Origin: AC-37 sp036382905
GTDB lineage: Bacteria > Actinomycetota > Thermoleophilia > Solirubrobacterales > Thermoleophilaceae
Assembly (NCBI GenBank): GCA_036382905.1
Contig: DASVPL010000213.1
Span: forward strand, 1-38,562
DNA length: 38,562 nucleotides
Direction: 5' to 3'
The position numbers and the translations under genes are program-made. Positions 1 through 8,440 of the stretch are shown one piece after another. The first letter of the stretch is position 1, and every line of letters starts with the position of its first letter. A model generated the notes under the pieces. That model saw only the letters and a list, made by a program, of their open reading frames with translations, ran no database searches and was not told the origin of the DNA.

Positions 1-270
1 GCCGTCGGCGTGCGTGCGCCGCGGGCGCAGCCCGAGCTCGGCCACCAGCGCGGCCGCGCGGTCGTGTCCGGCGCCGATCCACGTGGCACCGAGGTCGAAG
101 GGGAAGCCGTCGTGGGTGTGAGTCTCGAGCCGACCGCCCACCCGGTCGGGACGCGCCTCGAGCACGACCACCGTCCACCCCGCGCTCGCGACGCGACGCG
201 CGGTCGCGAGCCCCGCCAGCCCGCCGCCGACCACGACGACGTCGGCGGATCGCGTGCGTCCCGCGGTCAG
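1..270 (-). CDS. Flavin-containing amine oxidase, N-terminal part (cut by left edge)
   Basis: The reverse strand gives a classic FAD dinucleotide-binding start: ADVVVVGGGLAGLATARRVA (GxGxxG), then an acidic strand end (VVVLEA) and the RVGGRLET motif typical of monoamine-oxidase/phytoene-desaturase-like flavoenzymes. The rest lies off the left edge. It follows the GFA gene directly and is probably co-transcribed with it. There is no ATG. The only upstream in-frame candidate is CTG at 270-268, overlapping the GFA stop as CTGA; an internal GTG six codons before the first Gly of GGG would truncate the first beta strand. The family is clear; start and substrate are not. Confidence 0.8.
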   Translation of the reverse strand, partial: MTAGRTRSADVVVVGGGLAGLATARRVASAGWTVVVLEARPDRVGGRLETHTHDGFPFDLGATWIGAGHDRAAALVAELGLRPRRTHADG

Positions 271-671
271 CGGGGCTTCGCCTCGTCGTAGCGCGTGAGG
301 CCGTCGTCCGGGATCGGCTCCCACGGCGCGGCGTAGGCCACGAACGAGCGCCAGCTCGGCCGCACCCCGGGGTCGCCGTCGAACGCCCCCAGGCGGATGC
401 TCATCTGCTCGCGGCCGTCCGGGCTGCGGCTGAACAGGTGCGCGCCGCACGAGCGGCAGAAGCACTTCTCGAAGCCGCCGTCGCCGGGGTCCCAGCCGCC
501 GACCAGCTCCTCGCCCTGGAGGAGCCGGAACGTGCGCGCGTCGATCCGCGCCTGGGGCGAGGCCGCCGTGCCCGTCCGGCGCTGGCAGCGCGTGCAGTGG
601 CAGTAGCCCGCGTCGGTGGGCGGCTCGGTCAGCTCGAAGCGGACGCCGCCGCAGAGGCAGCCGCCGGTCAT
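267..671 (-). CDS. GFA-family (CENP-V/GFA domain) zinc-binding protein
   Basis: 134 aa, the usual size for the glutathione-dependent formaldehyde-activating-like family. Zinc ligands are visible as C5-L-C7-G-G, C24-H-C26-T-R-C29 and C70-F-C72-R-S-C75. Despite the family name, most single-domain members have no proven formaldehyde activity, so only zinc binding is claimed. ATG at 671 overlaps the stop of the upstream acyl-CoA ligase (ATGA), so the two are translationally coupled. The stop overlaps the probable start of the amine oxidase. The four minus-strand genes look like one operon, possibly for amine or aldehyde metabolism (inference). Confidence 0.85.
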   Translation of the reverse strand: MTGGCLCGGVRFELTEPPTDAGYCHCTRCQRRTGTAASPQARIDARTFRLLQGEELVGGWDPGDGGFEKCFCRSCGAHLFSRSPDGREQMSIRLGAFDGDPGVRPSWRSFVAYAAPWEPIPDDGLTRYDEAKPR

Positions 672-2233
672 CGAGCGGCCGCCTCGCGATCCTTCAGCTC
701 GCGCCGCAGGATCTTCCCGGAGGCCGACTTCGGGATCGCGTCGATCTCCTCCACGAGCCGGATCTTCTTCTGCGGCGAGACCTTCTCCGCGCACCACTGC
801 ATGAGCGCGTCGGAGTCGAGCGAGTCGCCCGCGGGCACGACGTACGCCTTCGGCAGCTCGCCGGCCTCCTCGTCGGGCACGCCGATAACCGCCACGTCCT
901 GCACGTCGGGGTGGTTGATCAGCAGCGCCTCGAGCTCGGCCGGCGCGACCTGGAAGCCCTTGTACTTGATGAGCTCCTTGAGGCGATCCACGATCGTGAA
1001 GAACCCGTCCTCGTCCACCACGCCGATGTCGCCCGTGTGCAGCCAGCCATCCTCGTCCACGGTGTGGCTGGTCGCCTCGTCGTTGTTGAGGTAACCCTTC
1101 ATCACCTGCGGGCCCCGGATCCACAGCTCGCCGCGCTCGCCGGCCTGCGCGTCCGCGCCCGTCTCGGGATCGACCAGCCGGCACTCGGTGTTCGGCAGCG
1201 CCTGGCCGATCGAGCCGGGCCGGTTCTCGCCGCTCGGCCGGATGCAGTGGGTCACCGGGCTCGTCTCGGTCAGCCCGTAGCCCTGGATCACCGTGCAGTC
1301 GAGCCGTTTCGCCACGGCCTGCGCCAGCTCGCCGCCGAGCGGCGCCGCACCCGACATGATCCCCGTGATCGACCCGAGCTCGTAGTTGTCCACGGCGGGA
1401 TGCTTGGCGAGCGCCAGCGCGATCGGCGGCACCACGTAGGCGCGCGTGATGCGGTGCTCCTGGATCAGCTCGAGGAACTGGTCGAGGTCGAACCGCGGCA
1501 TCGTCACGATCGTCGCCCCCGCCCGCAGGCCCTGGTTCATGATCACGACCATCCCGTAGATGTGGAAGAACGGCAGCACGCCGATCAGCCGGTCGTCCTC
1601 CGCGATCGGATACGCGATCTGGTTCTGCGACATGTTCGCCACGAGGTTGCGGTGCGAGAGCATCACGCCCTTCGGCAGCCCGGTCGTCCCGCTCGAGTAG
1701 GGCAGCACCGCGAGGTCGCCGTCCGGGTCGATCTCGACCTCCGGTGCCTCGTCCGGATTCCCCATCAGCTCGGTGAACGGCGTCGCGCCGTCGCCCTCGC
1801 CGACCACGAACACCTCCTCGATGCCGGCCTTGGCGGCCGCCTCGCTCGCCACCGCGAGCATCGGGCCGACCGTCACCAGGAAGCGCGCACCCGAGTCCTC
1901 GAGCTGGTGAGCCACCTCGCTCGCCGTGTAGAGCGGGTTCATCGTCGTGCACTTACCGCCCACCGAAGCCACCCCGTGCAGCGCGATCGCGTACTCCGGC
2001 AGGTTCGGCATGTAGACCGCGAGCACGTCGCCCTTGCCGAACCCGCGTGCGGTGAGCCCGGCCGCCAGCGCGCGGATGCTCTGCGCGAGCTGGCCGTAGG
2101 TGAGCGTGCGCCCGGACGGGCCGTCGATCAGCGCGGGCTTGTCGGCGCGCTCGCCCGCGTGCTCGAGCACGAACGCGGTCAGGTCGAGGTCGGGGATCTC
2201 GACGTCGGGCTCGGGTCCGCGGTGGATGGTCAT
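668..2233 (-). CDS. 4-coumarate:CoA ligase-like / long-chain acyl-CoA synthetase
   Basis: 521 aa, full length for an ANL-superfamily acyl-CoA ligase that makes acyl-CoA from carboxylate, ATP and CoA through an acyl-AMP. Motifs in order: A3 P-loop LPYSSGTTGLPKGV (about 177-190), A5 GYGLTETSP, A7 GWLHTGDIG, the hinge region DRLKELIKYKGFQVAPAELE, and the catalytic-Lys region GKILRREL near the C terminus. The LPYSSGTTGLPKGV box is the 4CL-clade version, suggesting aryl or medium/long acyl substrates. ATG at 2233 follows an AGAGGAG ribosome-binding site. It lies 25 nt after the serine hydrolase and overlaps the GFA gene. Confidence 0.93.
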   Translation of the reverse strand: MTIHRGPEPDVEIPDLDLTAFVLEHAGERADKPALIDGPSGRTLTYGQLAQSIRALAAGLTARGFGKGDVLAVYMPNLPEYAIALHGVASVGGKCTTMNPLYTASEVAHQLEDSGARFLVTVGPMLAVASEAAAKAGIEEVFVVGEGDGATPFTELMGNPDEAPEVEIDPDGDLAVLPYSSGTTGLPKGVMLSHRNLVANMSQNQIAYPIAEDDRLIGVLPFFHIYGMVVIMNQGLRAGATIVTMPRFDLDQFLELIQEHRITRAYVVPPIALALAKHPAVDNYELGSITGIMSGAAPLGGELAQAVAKRLDCTVIQGYGLTETSPVTHCIRPSGENRPGSIGQALPNTECRLVDPETGADAQAGERGELWIRGPQVMKGYLNNDEATSHTVDEDGWLHTGDIGVVDEDGFFTIVDRLKELIKYKGFQVAPAELEALLINHPDVQDVAVIGVPDEEAGELPKAYVVPAGDSLDSDALMQWCAEKVSPQKKIRLVEEIDAIPKSASGKILRRELKDREAAAR

Positions 2234-2258
2234 CGGGGCGTCTCCTCTGTGTGCATGG

Positions 2259-3590
2259 TCAGACGAGGATCTCAGAGGCCGCCACCTTCGGCGCCTCGCT
2301 GGTGATCCTCTGCGTCAGGTTGTAGAAGCGCGGCACGTCCGGGTACAGCAGCGGCTTGCCGTTGGTGATCACGGCCACGGCCGTCGCCCGCTGCGGGTCC
2401 GCCCACGAGAGGATGTTCGTGAAGCCGAGGTGGCCGAACGCGTGCTGGGTGTCGCGCCCGTACAGGCTGAGGAGCTGTGCGCCGAGCATCAGGCCGTAGC
2501 TGAAGCGCGTCGGGAAGCCGAGCGACAGGTCCACCTCGAGGTGCGACTGCTCGGCGAGCGCCTGGCGGATCGTCGTCGGCTCCATCACGCGCACGCCGTC
2601 GAGCTCGCCGCCGCGGCGCAACAGCTCGTAGAAGCGCGACAGCTCGTTGGCGGTCGTGACGATGTTCGCCGACGGCACGATCGCGGTGCGGAACTCCGGG
2701 GTGTTGGCCGACGCCACCAGCTCCTCGAACGGCAGTCCGAGTGCGCGCGTCATGAACGTGGAAAGCGGCGGCAGCGCGCGCGGGCCGGTGAGGTAGTCGG
2801 CCGCGACCGTGTCGAGGTCCCGCTCGGGCACGCCGTAGTTCGTCCACCTGAACCCCAGCGGGTCGAGGATCTCCTCGGCGAGCACGGTGCGGATGTCCCT
2901 GCCCGTCACCTGCCGGACGACCTCGCCGAGGATGAAGCCGCCCGACACGGCGTGGTAGGCGAGCCGGTTGCCGGGCTTCGAGGCGGGCTTCGCGTCGATC
3001 AGCCACCGCACGATCAGCTCCCAGTCGTGGGCGTTCTGCACGTCGAGCGCCTCGCGCGGCAGGTTCGGCACGCCGGAGCGGTGCGCGAGCACGTGGCCGA
3101 TCGTGACGTCGTCCTTGCCGTGGCGCTCGTAGCCGTCGATGTACTCGCACACGCGGTCGTGGATGTCGAGCAGCCCGCGCTCGTGGAGCATGTGCACGAC
3201 GACGGCGGTGATGGCCTTGGCGCCGGAGTAGATGAGGAACGGCGTGGCGGGGGTGACGGGCACCTTCTCCACGCCGGCGCCGTCGCGAGGCCCGTTGCCG
3301 CGCGCGTGTCCGATCGCGCGGTCGAGCACCACGACGCCCTCCCGCCGGACGCACACCTGGATCGCCGGGTGCACGCCGCTGCGATACCAGTCGGTCGTGG
3401 CCTTCCAGATCCGGTCGACCGCCGCGGCGCTCATGCCGGCGGCCGCCGGCTCGTCCTCGGGACCGACGGTGGTGACCGCGGCCAGGTCGCGCGGCACGTC
3501 GATGCGGCGCAGCGGGTCCGGCACCCCGGGGATGCGCGGGACGACCGGTACTGACGGGATGTCGGGGAGCCCGGCCACCGGGCGTGGCAA
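2259..3590 (-). CDS. Serine hydrolase of the beta-lactamase/esterase VIII family
   Basis: 443 aa. The Ser-x-x-Lys motif is Y-S122-G-A-K125. A Tyr motif follows at LAYHAVSGG, and GHLGFTN near the C terminus is the HxG/KTG-like third motif. This is the class C beta-lactamase/EstB-type fold, whose members hydrolyse esters, small amides or peptides; substrate unknown. The longest frame begins at TTG 3590, only 10 nt from the divergent TetR gene, and starts with a Pro-rich stretch. ATG at codon 53 (3434) is an alternative that would leave room for a promoter. No signal peptide is evident. It is first in the operon ending with the amine oxidase. Confidence 0.85.
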   Translation of the reverse strand: MPRPVAGLPDIPSVPVVPRIPGVPDPLRRIDVPRDLAAVTTVGPEDEPAAAGMSAAAVDRIWKATTDWYRSGVHPAIQVCVRREGVVVLDRAIGHARGNGPRDGAGVEKVPVTPATPFLIYSGAKAITAVVVHMLHERGLLDIHDRVCEYIDGYERHGKDDVTIGHVLAHRSGVPNLPREALDVQNAHDWELIVRWLIDAKPASKPGNRLAYHAVSGGFILGEVVRQVTGRDIRTVLAEEILDPLGFRWTNYGVPERDLDTVAADYLTGPRALPPLSTFMTRALGLPFEELVASANTPEFRTAIVPSANIVTTANELSRFYELLRRGGELDGVRVMEPTTIRQALAEQSHLEVDLSLGFPTRFSYGLMLGAQLLSLYGRDTQHAFGHLGFTNILSWADPQRATAVAVITNGKPLLYPDVPRFYNLTQRITSEAPKVAASEILV

Positions 3591-3600
3591 TCTAGTGCTT

Positions 3601-4212
3601 ATGGCCCCGATCAGCGACGCCCTGCGCCGGGGCGAGGCCGCGGCGGGACCGGCGCTCGACCGGCTGATCGCCGCGGGCCGCGAGCACTTCGGCCGCGACG
3701 GCTACGCCGGTACGTCGCTTGACGCGGTCGTGGCGGCCGCCGGTGTCACGAAGGGCTCGCTCTACCACCACTTCAAGGGGAAGGCCGACCTGTTCGAGGC
3801 CGTCTTCAGGCAGCGTGCGGCCGAGCTGTCCGAGCAGGTCGCCGCCGCGTCGCTGCCCGAGCGCGACCCGTGGCAGGCCGCCTACGCGGGCGTGCGCGCG
3901 TACCTCGACGGCTCGCAGGAGGCGGCGGTCGAGCGGATCATGCTGCTCGACGGGCCGAGCGTGCTCGGCTGGGAGCGGGTGCGCGAGATCGAGGCGGAGT
4001 ACGGCCTGGCGCTCATCAAGACGTCGATCGGGCGCCTGGTGGACGCGGGCGAGATCCGGCGCCCCGACGTGGACGTGCTGGCGCACCTCCTGTTCGGGGC
4101 GATAACGGAGGGGGTGCTGCTGGTCACGCGCTCGCCCGACCCGAGCGCGGCGCGGCGGACGGTCGAGCGCGAGATCAGGCGGTTGGTCGACGGGCTGGGC
4201 GAGCCGGCCTAG
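3601..4212 (+). CDS. TetR/AcrR-family transcriptional regulator
   Basis: 203 aa from ATG 3601. The N-terminal HTH is typical: an AAGREHFGRDGYAGTSLDAV helix pair followed by AAGVTKGSLYHHFKGKADLF, the recognition-helix signature of the family. The C-terminal ligand domain is poorly conserved, as usual. It is divergent from the serine hydrolase/acyl-CoA ligase group and is the natural candidate repressor of it. An in-frame GTG at 3595 is possible. Its stop abuts the stop of the convergent response-regulator gene with no spacing. Confidence 0.9.
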   Translation: MAPISDALRRGEAAAGPALDRLIAAGREHFGRDGYAGTSLDAVVAAAGVTKGSLYHHFKGKADLFEAVFRQRAAELSEQVAAASLPERDPWQAAYAGVRAYLDGSQEAAVERIMLLDGPSVLGWERVREIEAEYGLALIKTSIGRLVDAGEIRRPDVDVLAHLLFGAITEGVLLVTRSPDPSAARRTVEREIRRLVDGLGEPA

Positions 4213-4221
4213 CTACGGCTC
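4201..4221. terminator. Hairpin spanning two convergent stop codons
   Basis: GAGCCG (4201-4206) and CGGCTC (4216-4221) are perfect 6-bp arms around a 9-nt loop that contains both stop codons (TetR and the response regulator). There is no U-tract, so bidirectional termination is an inference. Confidence 0.4.
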
Positions 4222-4872
4222 CACGAGCCCCCGGCGGATCGCGTAGCGGGTCAGCTCGACCCGGTCGCGCATGCCGAGCTTGTCGAGGATGTGGCCGCGG
4301 TGGCGCTCGACGGTCTTCTCGCTGATGGAGAGCGTCCCGGCGATCTCCCGGCTCGTCAGCCCCTCCGCCACGAGCTTCAGCACCTCGGACTCCCGCGGCG
4401 AGAGCGGGTCGGTGGGCGGGTCGTCGCTCGAGGGCGAGCGTTCGAGGTGCTCGCGGATGAGGGCCCTGACGGCCCCCGGGTACACGAACGGCTCGCCGCG
4501 CATGGTGGCCCGGCACGCCTCGACCAGGTCGCGGTCCACGACCGACTTCAGCACGTAGCCCGACGCGCCGGCCCGCAGGGCCTCGAAGAAGTACTGCTCG
4601 CTGTCGTGCATCGAGAGGATCAGCGTGCGCAGTTCCGGCCGCTGCTGGGTGAGCTCGCGCGCGACCTGGATGCCGGTCAGCCGCGGCATCGACACGTCCA
4701 GGATCGCGAGGTCGATCTCCCCGGCGAGCGCGGCCTTGACCGCCTCCGCGCCGTCGCCCGCCTCGGCCACCACCTCCAGGTCCGCCTCGCGGTTGATGAT
4801 GAGCTTGAGGCCGTGGCGCACGAGCGCGTGGTCGTCGGCGAGCAGGATCCGGGTCTTGAGCGGGACCGTCAT
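4213..4872 (-). CDS. NarL/FixJ-type response regulator (REC + LuxR HTH)
   Basis: 219 aa. The receiver domain (about 7-125) has the acidic pocket D13-D14, phospho-acceptor D59 (LAILDVSMP), S87 and K109. The LuxR-type HTH occupies about 148-212 (LSPRESEVLKLVAEGLTSRE, then KTVERHRGHILDKL). It is a DNA-binding output regulator phosphorylated by the partner kinase encoded immediately upstream with a 4-nt ATGA overlap (4869-4872). Targets are not evident; the divergent Crp-like gene is a possibility by position only. Confidence 0.95.
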   Translation of the reverse strand: MTVPLKTRILLADDHALVRHGLKLIINREADLEVVAEAGDGAEAVKAALAGEIDLAILDVSMPRLTGIQVARELTQQRPELRTLILSMHDSEQYFFEALRAGASGYVLKSVVDRDLVEACRATMRGEPFVYPGAVRALIREHLERSPSSDDPPTDPLSPRESEVLKLVAEGLTSREIAGTLSISEKTVERHRGHILDKLGMRDRVELTRYAIRRGLVEP

Positions 4873-5825
4873 GGCGGCGCGGGGAGGGTCAGCTGCACGG
4901 CCGCGCCGCCGTCCGGCCCGGCCCCGATCTCCAGGTGCGCCCCGATCATCAGCGCGCGCTCGCGCATCCCTGTGAGTCCTGCTCCCTCCTCGTGGCCCGC
5001 GATCCCGGTCCCGTCGTCGAGCACGCGCAGCGCGACCGCGCCGTCGTCGCGGGCGAGCTGGAGCTCGATGCGCGACGGGTCGCCGTGGCGGATCGCGTTC
5101 GTCATCGCCTCCTGCGCGACGCGGTAGACGGCCAGCTCCTCGTCGGACTCGAGCGGCGGCAGGCCGGGGTCGATGCGGCAGGCGCACTCGAGGCCGGTCT
5201 GCGCGGCGAGGCGATCGCACAGGTTCGCGAGCGCGCTGCCCAGCCCGAGGTCGTCGAGCGCCTCCGGCCGCAGCCGCTGGCCGATCCGGCGCACCTCCTC
5301 GAGCGTGGAGCGGGCCGACTCCCGCGCGGCGCCCACCGGAGCGGCCACGCCCGGCGGCACCTCCCGCGAGACGTTCTCGAGCTCCAGCAGCAGCGCGGTG
5401 AGGCGCTGGCCGATCTCGTCGTGGAGCTCGCGCGCGAGTCGCAGCCGCTCGGACTCCTGCGCCTCGAGCGCGCTGGACGCGCTCGTGCGGCGCTCGCGCT
5501 CGAGCCGGGCCAGCATCTCGTTGAACGCCTCGGTCAGCTCGACCACCTCGGCGCTGTCGCCGTAGATCGGGATGCGCCGCCCGGGGCGCAGCGGATCGGC
5601 GGTGCTCATCAGCGCGCGCAGCCGCCCGATCGGCGCGAGCTCGCGCCGCAGGACCAGCACGTTCACCACGTAGATCACGATCAACCCCGCCAGGCCGGCG
5701 GCGAACTCGAGCGGGGCCACCGTCGGCGATACGAGCGCGGCCGGCGAGAACGCGAGCATGGCCCAGGCGATCATCAGCACAGTCGCGTTCGGGAGGAAGA
5801 TCCGCCAGAAGAGCGATGGCCTCAC
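4869..5825 (-). CDS. Sensor histidine kinase, HisKA_3/NarX type
   Basis: 318 aa from GTG 5825, chosen because AAGGTGG lies about 5 nt upstream and the protein then opens with its membrane segments. Two hydrophobic helices (about 10-35 and 40-65) flank almost no extracellular loop, so the signal is probably sensed in the membrane or cytoplasm. A HAMP-like linker follows (ELAPIGRLRALMS to FNEMLARLE). H135 in LARELHDEIGQRL is the phosphorylation site of the HisKA_3 box. The ATPase domain shows EAMTNAIRHG (N box), DDGTGIAG and GLTGMRERA. It is co-transcribed with the response regulator. Confidence 0.92.
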   Translation of the reverse strand: MRPSLFWRIFLPNATVLMIAWAMLAFSPAALVSPTVAPLEFAAGLAGLIVIYVVNVLVLRRELAPIGRLRALMSTADPLRPGRRIPIYGDSAEVVELTEAFNEMLARLERERRTSASSALEAQESERLRLARELHDEIGQRLTALLLELENVSREVPPGVAAPVGAARESARSTLEEVRRIGQRLRPEALDDLGLGSALANLCDRLAAQTGLECACRIDPGLPPLESDEELAVYRVAQEAMTNAIRHGDPSRIELQLARDDGAVALRVLDDGTGIAGHEEGAGLTGMRERALMIGAHLEIGAGPDGGAAVQLTLPAPP

Positions 5826-5882
5826 GTGGCCACCTTGGCATATGGGGGCCGCTCCCACGGGCGGATGGGGGGTGGCCCTCAT

Positions 5883-5896
5883 GTCAGCCCGCTGAC
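5883..5896. promoter_or_regulatory. Palindrome, candidate Crp/Fnr-type operator
   Basis: GTCAGCCCGCTGAC is a perfect 6-2-6 inverted repeat in the 92-bp divergent interval between the kinase and the Crp-like gene. Read as TGTCA-N6-TGACg (5882-5897) it has the half-site spacing of Crp-family sites (TGTGA-N6-TCACA). It ends 21 nt before the Crp-like start codon, where an autoregulatory site would be expected. Function is inferred. Confidence 0.4.
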
Positions 5897-5917
5897 GGCG
5901 CTCCATGATCGAGGGCG

Positions 5918-6682
5918 ATGACTTCCATCTCCGATACGCAGGTCCGCGTCCTCGACGCGGATCCCGACCTCGCCGCCGGGCTGCCCGCGGACGAGCTGCC
6001 GGCCGCGACCCACGCGGCACTGGCGCGCACCTACCTCCTGGCGACCGGGACCTGGACGCCGCCGGCGTCGTGGGCCGGGAGCGCCTCGACCCTCGGCCTG
6101 CTGGTGCTGGACGGCCTGGTGATGCGCTCGCTCGAGCTCGGCGACCGCAGCTCGACCGAGCTGCTCGGCGAGGGCGACCTGCTGCGCCCCTGGCAGCGCG
6201 ACACCGAGGAGGCGCTCGTCGCGTGCAGCGTCCAGTGGCGGGTGCTCGAGCCCACGCGGATCGCGGTGCTCGACGGCCGCTTCGCCCTCGCGATCGCGCG
6301 CTGGCCGCGGCTCACCGCCGCGGTGGTGGGACGGGCGCTGCGCCGCTCGCGCGCGCACGGTGTGTTCGCGGCGATCTCACACGTGAACCGCGTGGACGAT
6401 CGCCTGGTGCTCGCCTTCTGGTACTTCGCGGAGCGCTGGGGCCGGGTCGGGCCGGACGGCGTGGCCGTGCGGCTTCCGCTCACCCACGAGCAGCTCGGAG
6501 CCATGATCGGAGCTCGACGCCCGTCGGTGACCACCGCCCTGTCCTCCCTCGCGGCGCAGGGGATCCTCGTGCCGCGCAGGCGCGGTGAATGGGTGCTGAC
6601 TCCCACGGCACGCCTGCGTATCGACGGGCTTCCCGAGGCGGCACGCGGCGGGGCGCAGCACGCGCCTCGCCTCGCCGCCTGA
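5918..6682 (+). CDS. Crp/Fnr-family transcriptional regulator
   Basis: 254 aa. The N-terminal ~140 residues form a degenerate cyclic-nucleotide-binding-like sensor (LLVLDGLVMRSLELGDRSST, then LLGEGDLLRP in the position of the phosphate-binding cassette). The C-terminal winged HTH is clear (about 190-230: LPLTHEQLGAMIGARRPSVT, then ALSSLAAQGIL). No Fnr-type Cys cluster is present. The canonical Arg/Ser cAMP contacts are not obvious, so the ligand is unknown. It is transcribed away from the two-component pair. Confidence 0.85.
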   Translation: MTSISDTQVRVLDADPDLAAGLPADELPAATHAALARTYLLATGTWTPPASWAGSASTLGLLVLDGLVMRSLELGDRSSTELLGEGDLLRPWQRDTEEALVACSVQWRVLEPTRIAVLDGRFALAIARWPRLTAAVVGRALRRSRAHGVFAAISHVNRVDDRLVLAFWYFAERWGRVGPDGVAVRLPLTHEQLGAMIGARRPSVTTALSSLAAQGILVPRRRGEWVLTPTARLRIDGLPEAARGGAQHAPRLAA

Positions 6683-6710
6683 GCGCCGGCGGCATCCGGC
6701 GGCGCGGCTC

Positions 6711-8402
6711 GTGCGATCCGGTGGGATCATCTATCTCCTGACCCGCCGAATCGCAGCAATCGTGATCCTGGCCCTGGCGGCCGCGGTACCGGCGGCCGGC
6801 GCCGCCGCCCCTCCCGCGACCCCGCAGCTCGGCTGCGGCCCGGGCTCGCGTCCGGAGCCCGGCATGCAGGGCCGCGTGTCCGCCGCCGACGTCGCCTCCG
6901 GCGCGGCCGACAGGGGCTTCACCTGCAACACCACGCAGGTCGGCCACGAGGGCGCGTCGGGCGGGTTCAAGGTGGAGCGCTTCGTGGACCGCGCGGGCCA
7001 CGACTGCGCCTACTACGACACGACGCTGCTGTTCCCGCTGAACGCCCAGAATCTCGGCGACCAGCCCACCGGCGTGGCCGTGCTCGACATGTCCGACCCG
7101 GCGAACCCGAAGCGAACCGCCACGCTCGCCACGCCCGCGATGCAGTCGCCGCACGAATCGCTCAACCTCAGCAGGGAGCGCGGGCTGCTTGCCGCGGTCC
7201 TCGGCAACCCGGGCGCGGCGCCCGGCGTCGTCGACGTCTACGACCTCAACGACGACTGCCGCCAGCCACAGCTCCAGTCGAGCGCGCCGGTCGCGTTCCT
7301 CGGTCACGAGAGCGGCTTCGCGCCCGACGGCAAGACGTTCTACGCGACCTCGCTGTTCGACGGCCACATCACAGCCGTCGACCTGACCAACCCCAAGACG
7401 CCCCTCCCGATCACGGTCATCGAGAGCTTCTCGCACGGCATGAACACGAGCGACGACGGCAACCGCGGCTACATCGCCGCGCGCGACGTGGGGCTCCAGA
7501 TCCTCGACCTCAGCGAGATCCAGGCGCGCAAGCCGCTGCCGCAGGTGCGCGAGATCAGCCGCCTCAGGTGGGACACGATGTCGATCCCGCAGAACGCGAT
7601 CCCGATCACGATCAAGGGGAAGGCGTACGTGGTGGAGGTGGACGAGTTCAGCGTCGAGAGCGGCGGCGGCAGCTTCCCGGAGGGGAACGGCCCGCAGGTG
7701 GGCGCCGCGCGCCTGATCGACATCTCCGACGAGGCCCACCCGCGCGTGGTGTCCGACATGCGCCTCCAGGTGCACCAGCCGGAGAACCGCGGGCAGCTCG
7801 AGGGCGACCCGGGCGCGAGCAGCTTCGTGCAGGGCTACGCGGGCCACTACTGCAACGTGCCGCGCCGCAAGGACCCCGAGATCGTCGCCTGCACGTTCAT
7901 CAACTCGGGCCTGCGCGTGTTCGACATACGCGACCCCGAGAAGCCGAAGGAGATCGCCTACTTCGTCGCGCCGCCGCGGCCGAGCCCGGTGATGGGCGAC
8001 CGCAGCAACTACGCGATGTCGAAGCCCGAGTTCGTGCCGGAGCGCGACGAGATCTGGTACTCGGACGGCAACAGCGGCTTCTACGTGGTGCGGCTCGCCA
8101 ACGGGGTGTGGCGGTCCGGCGGCGCGAGCGACTGCCTGCGCCCCGCGCGGATCGGCTTCAGGATCCACCGCACGGGTCGCAACCGCGTGGTCCGGGTCGA
8201 CGCGTTCGTGAACGGCCGCCGCAAGCTCCTGCGCCGCGGTCGCGACATCACGCGGATCGAGCTGAGCAAGCTCCCGCGCAAGGGCTCGATGAAGGTCCGG
8301 ATCGTGGCGACGCACAACACCGGCTCGAAGGTCGTCAGCACGCGCACCTGGAGCGGCTGCGTGAAGGGCCGCCCGACCGTGCGCCAGATCCGCCGGCGCT
8401 AG
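6711..8402 (+). CDS. Secreted LVIVD-repeat beta-propeller-like protein
   Basis: 563 aa from GTG 6711. A signal peptide ends near AAGAAAP (residues ~28-34). The body carries repeated propeller-type strands of LVIVD form: VAVLDMSDPANPKRTATL, ITAVDLTNPKTPLPITVI, LQILDLSEI, ARLIDISDEAHPRVVSDM and LRVFDIRDPEKPKEIAYF. LVIVD proteins are extracellular and of unknown function. Residues 475-563, starting at C475 (CLRPARIGF), form an Arg-rich C-terminal module that recurs almost unchanged in the lipase at 21197-22783. No clear ribosome-binding site. The start could instead be the GTG at codon 18. Confidence 0.85.
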   Translation: MRSGGIIYLLTRRIAAIVILALAAAVPAAGAAAPPATPQLGCGPGSRPEPGMQGRVSAADVASGAADRGFTCNTTQVGHEGASGGFKVERFVDRAGHDCAYYDTTLLFPLNAQNLGDQPTGVAVLDMSDPANPKRTATLATPAMQSPHESLNLSRERGLLAAVLGNPGAAPGVVDVYDLNDDCRQPQLQSSAPVAFLGHESGFAPDGKTFYATSLFDGHITAVDLTNPKTPLPITVIESFSHGMNTSDDGNRGYIAARDVGLQILDLSEIQARKPLPQVREISRLRWDTMSIPQNAIPITIKGKAYVVEVDEFSVESGGGSFPEGNGPQVGAARLIDISDEAHPRVVSDMRLQVHQPENRGQLEGDPGASSFVQGYAGHYCNVPRRKDPEIVACTFINSGLRVFDIRDPEKPKEIAYFVAPPRPSPVMGDRSNYAMSKPEFVPERDEIWYSDGNSGFYVVRLANGVWRSGGASDCLRPARIGFRIHRTGRNRVVRVDAFVNGRRKLLRRGRDITRIELSKLPRKGSMKVRIVATHNTGSKVVSTRTWSGCVKGRPTVRQIRRR

Positions 8403-8411
8403 TCAGCGCCG
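8394..8411. terminator. Hairpin over the stop codon of the LVIVD gene
   Basis: CGGCGCT-AGTC-AGCGCCG is a perfect 7-bp GC-rich stem with a 4-nt loop that includes part of the TAG stop. It lies between convergent genes (LVIVD and dxr) and has no U-tract. Confidence 0.45.
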
Positions 8412-8440
8412 CTGAGTCGCGGCCGCACCGCGCCGCGCGG

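Noticed and set aside
267..1952. 561-codon open frame covering both the acyl-CoA ligase and GFA genes
   Set aside because: Only its last 134 codons (the GFA protein) are real; the rest is an Arg/Gly-rich shadow of the acyl-CoA ligase.
6480..8315. Long minus-strand frame (611 codons) opposite the LVIVD gene
   Set aside because: His/Arg/Val-rich shadow without motifs; the plus-strand protein has a signal peptide and clear repeats.
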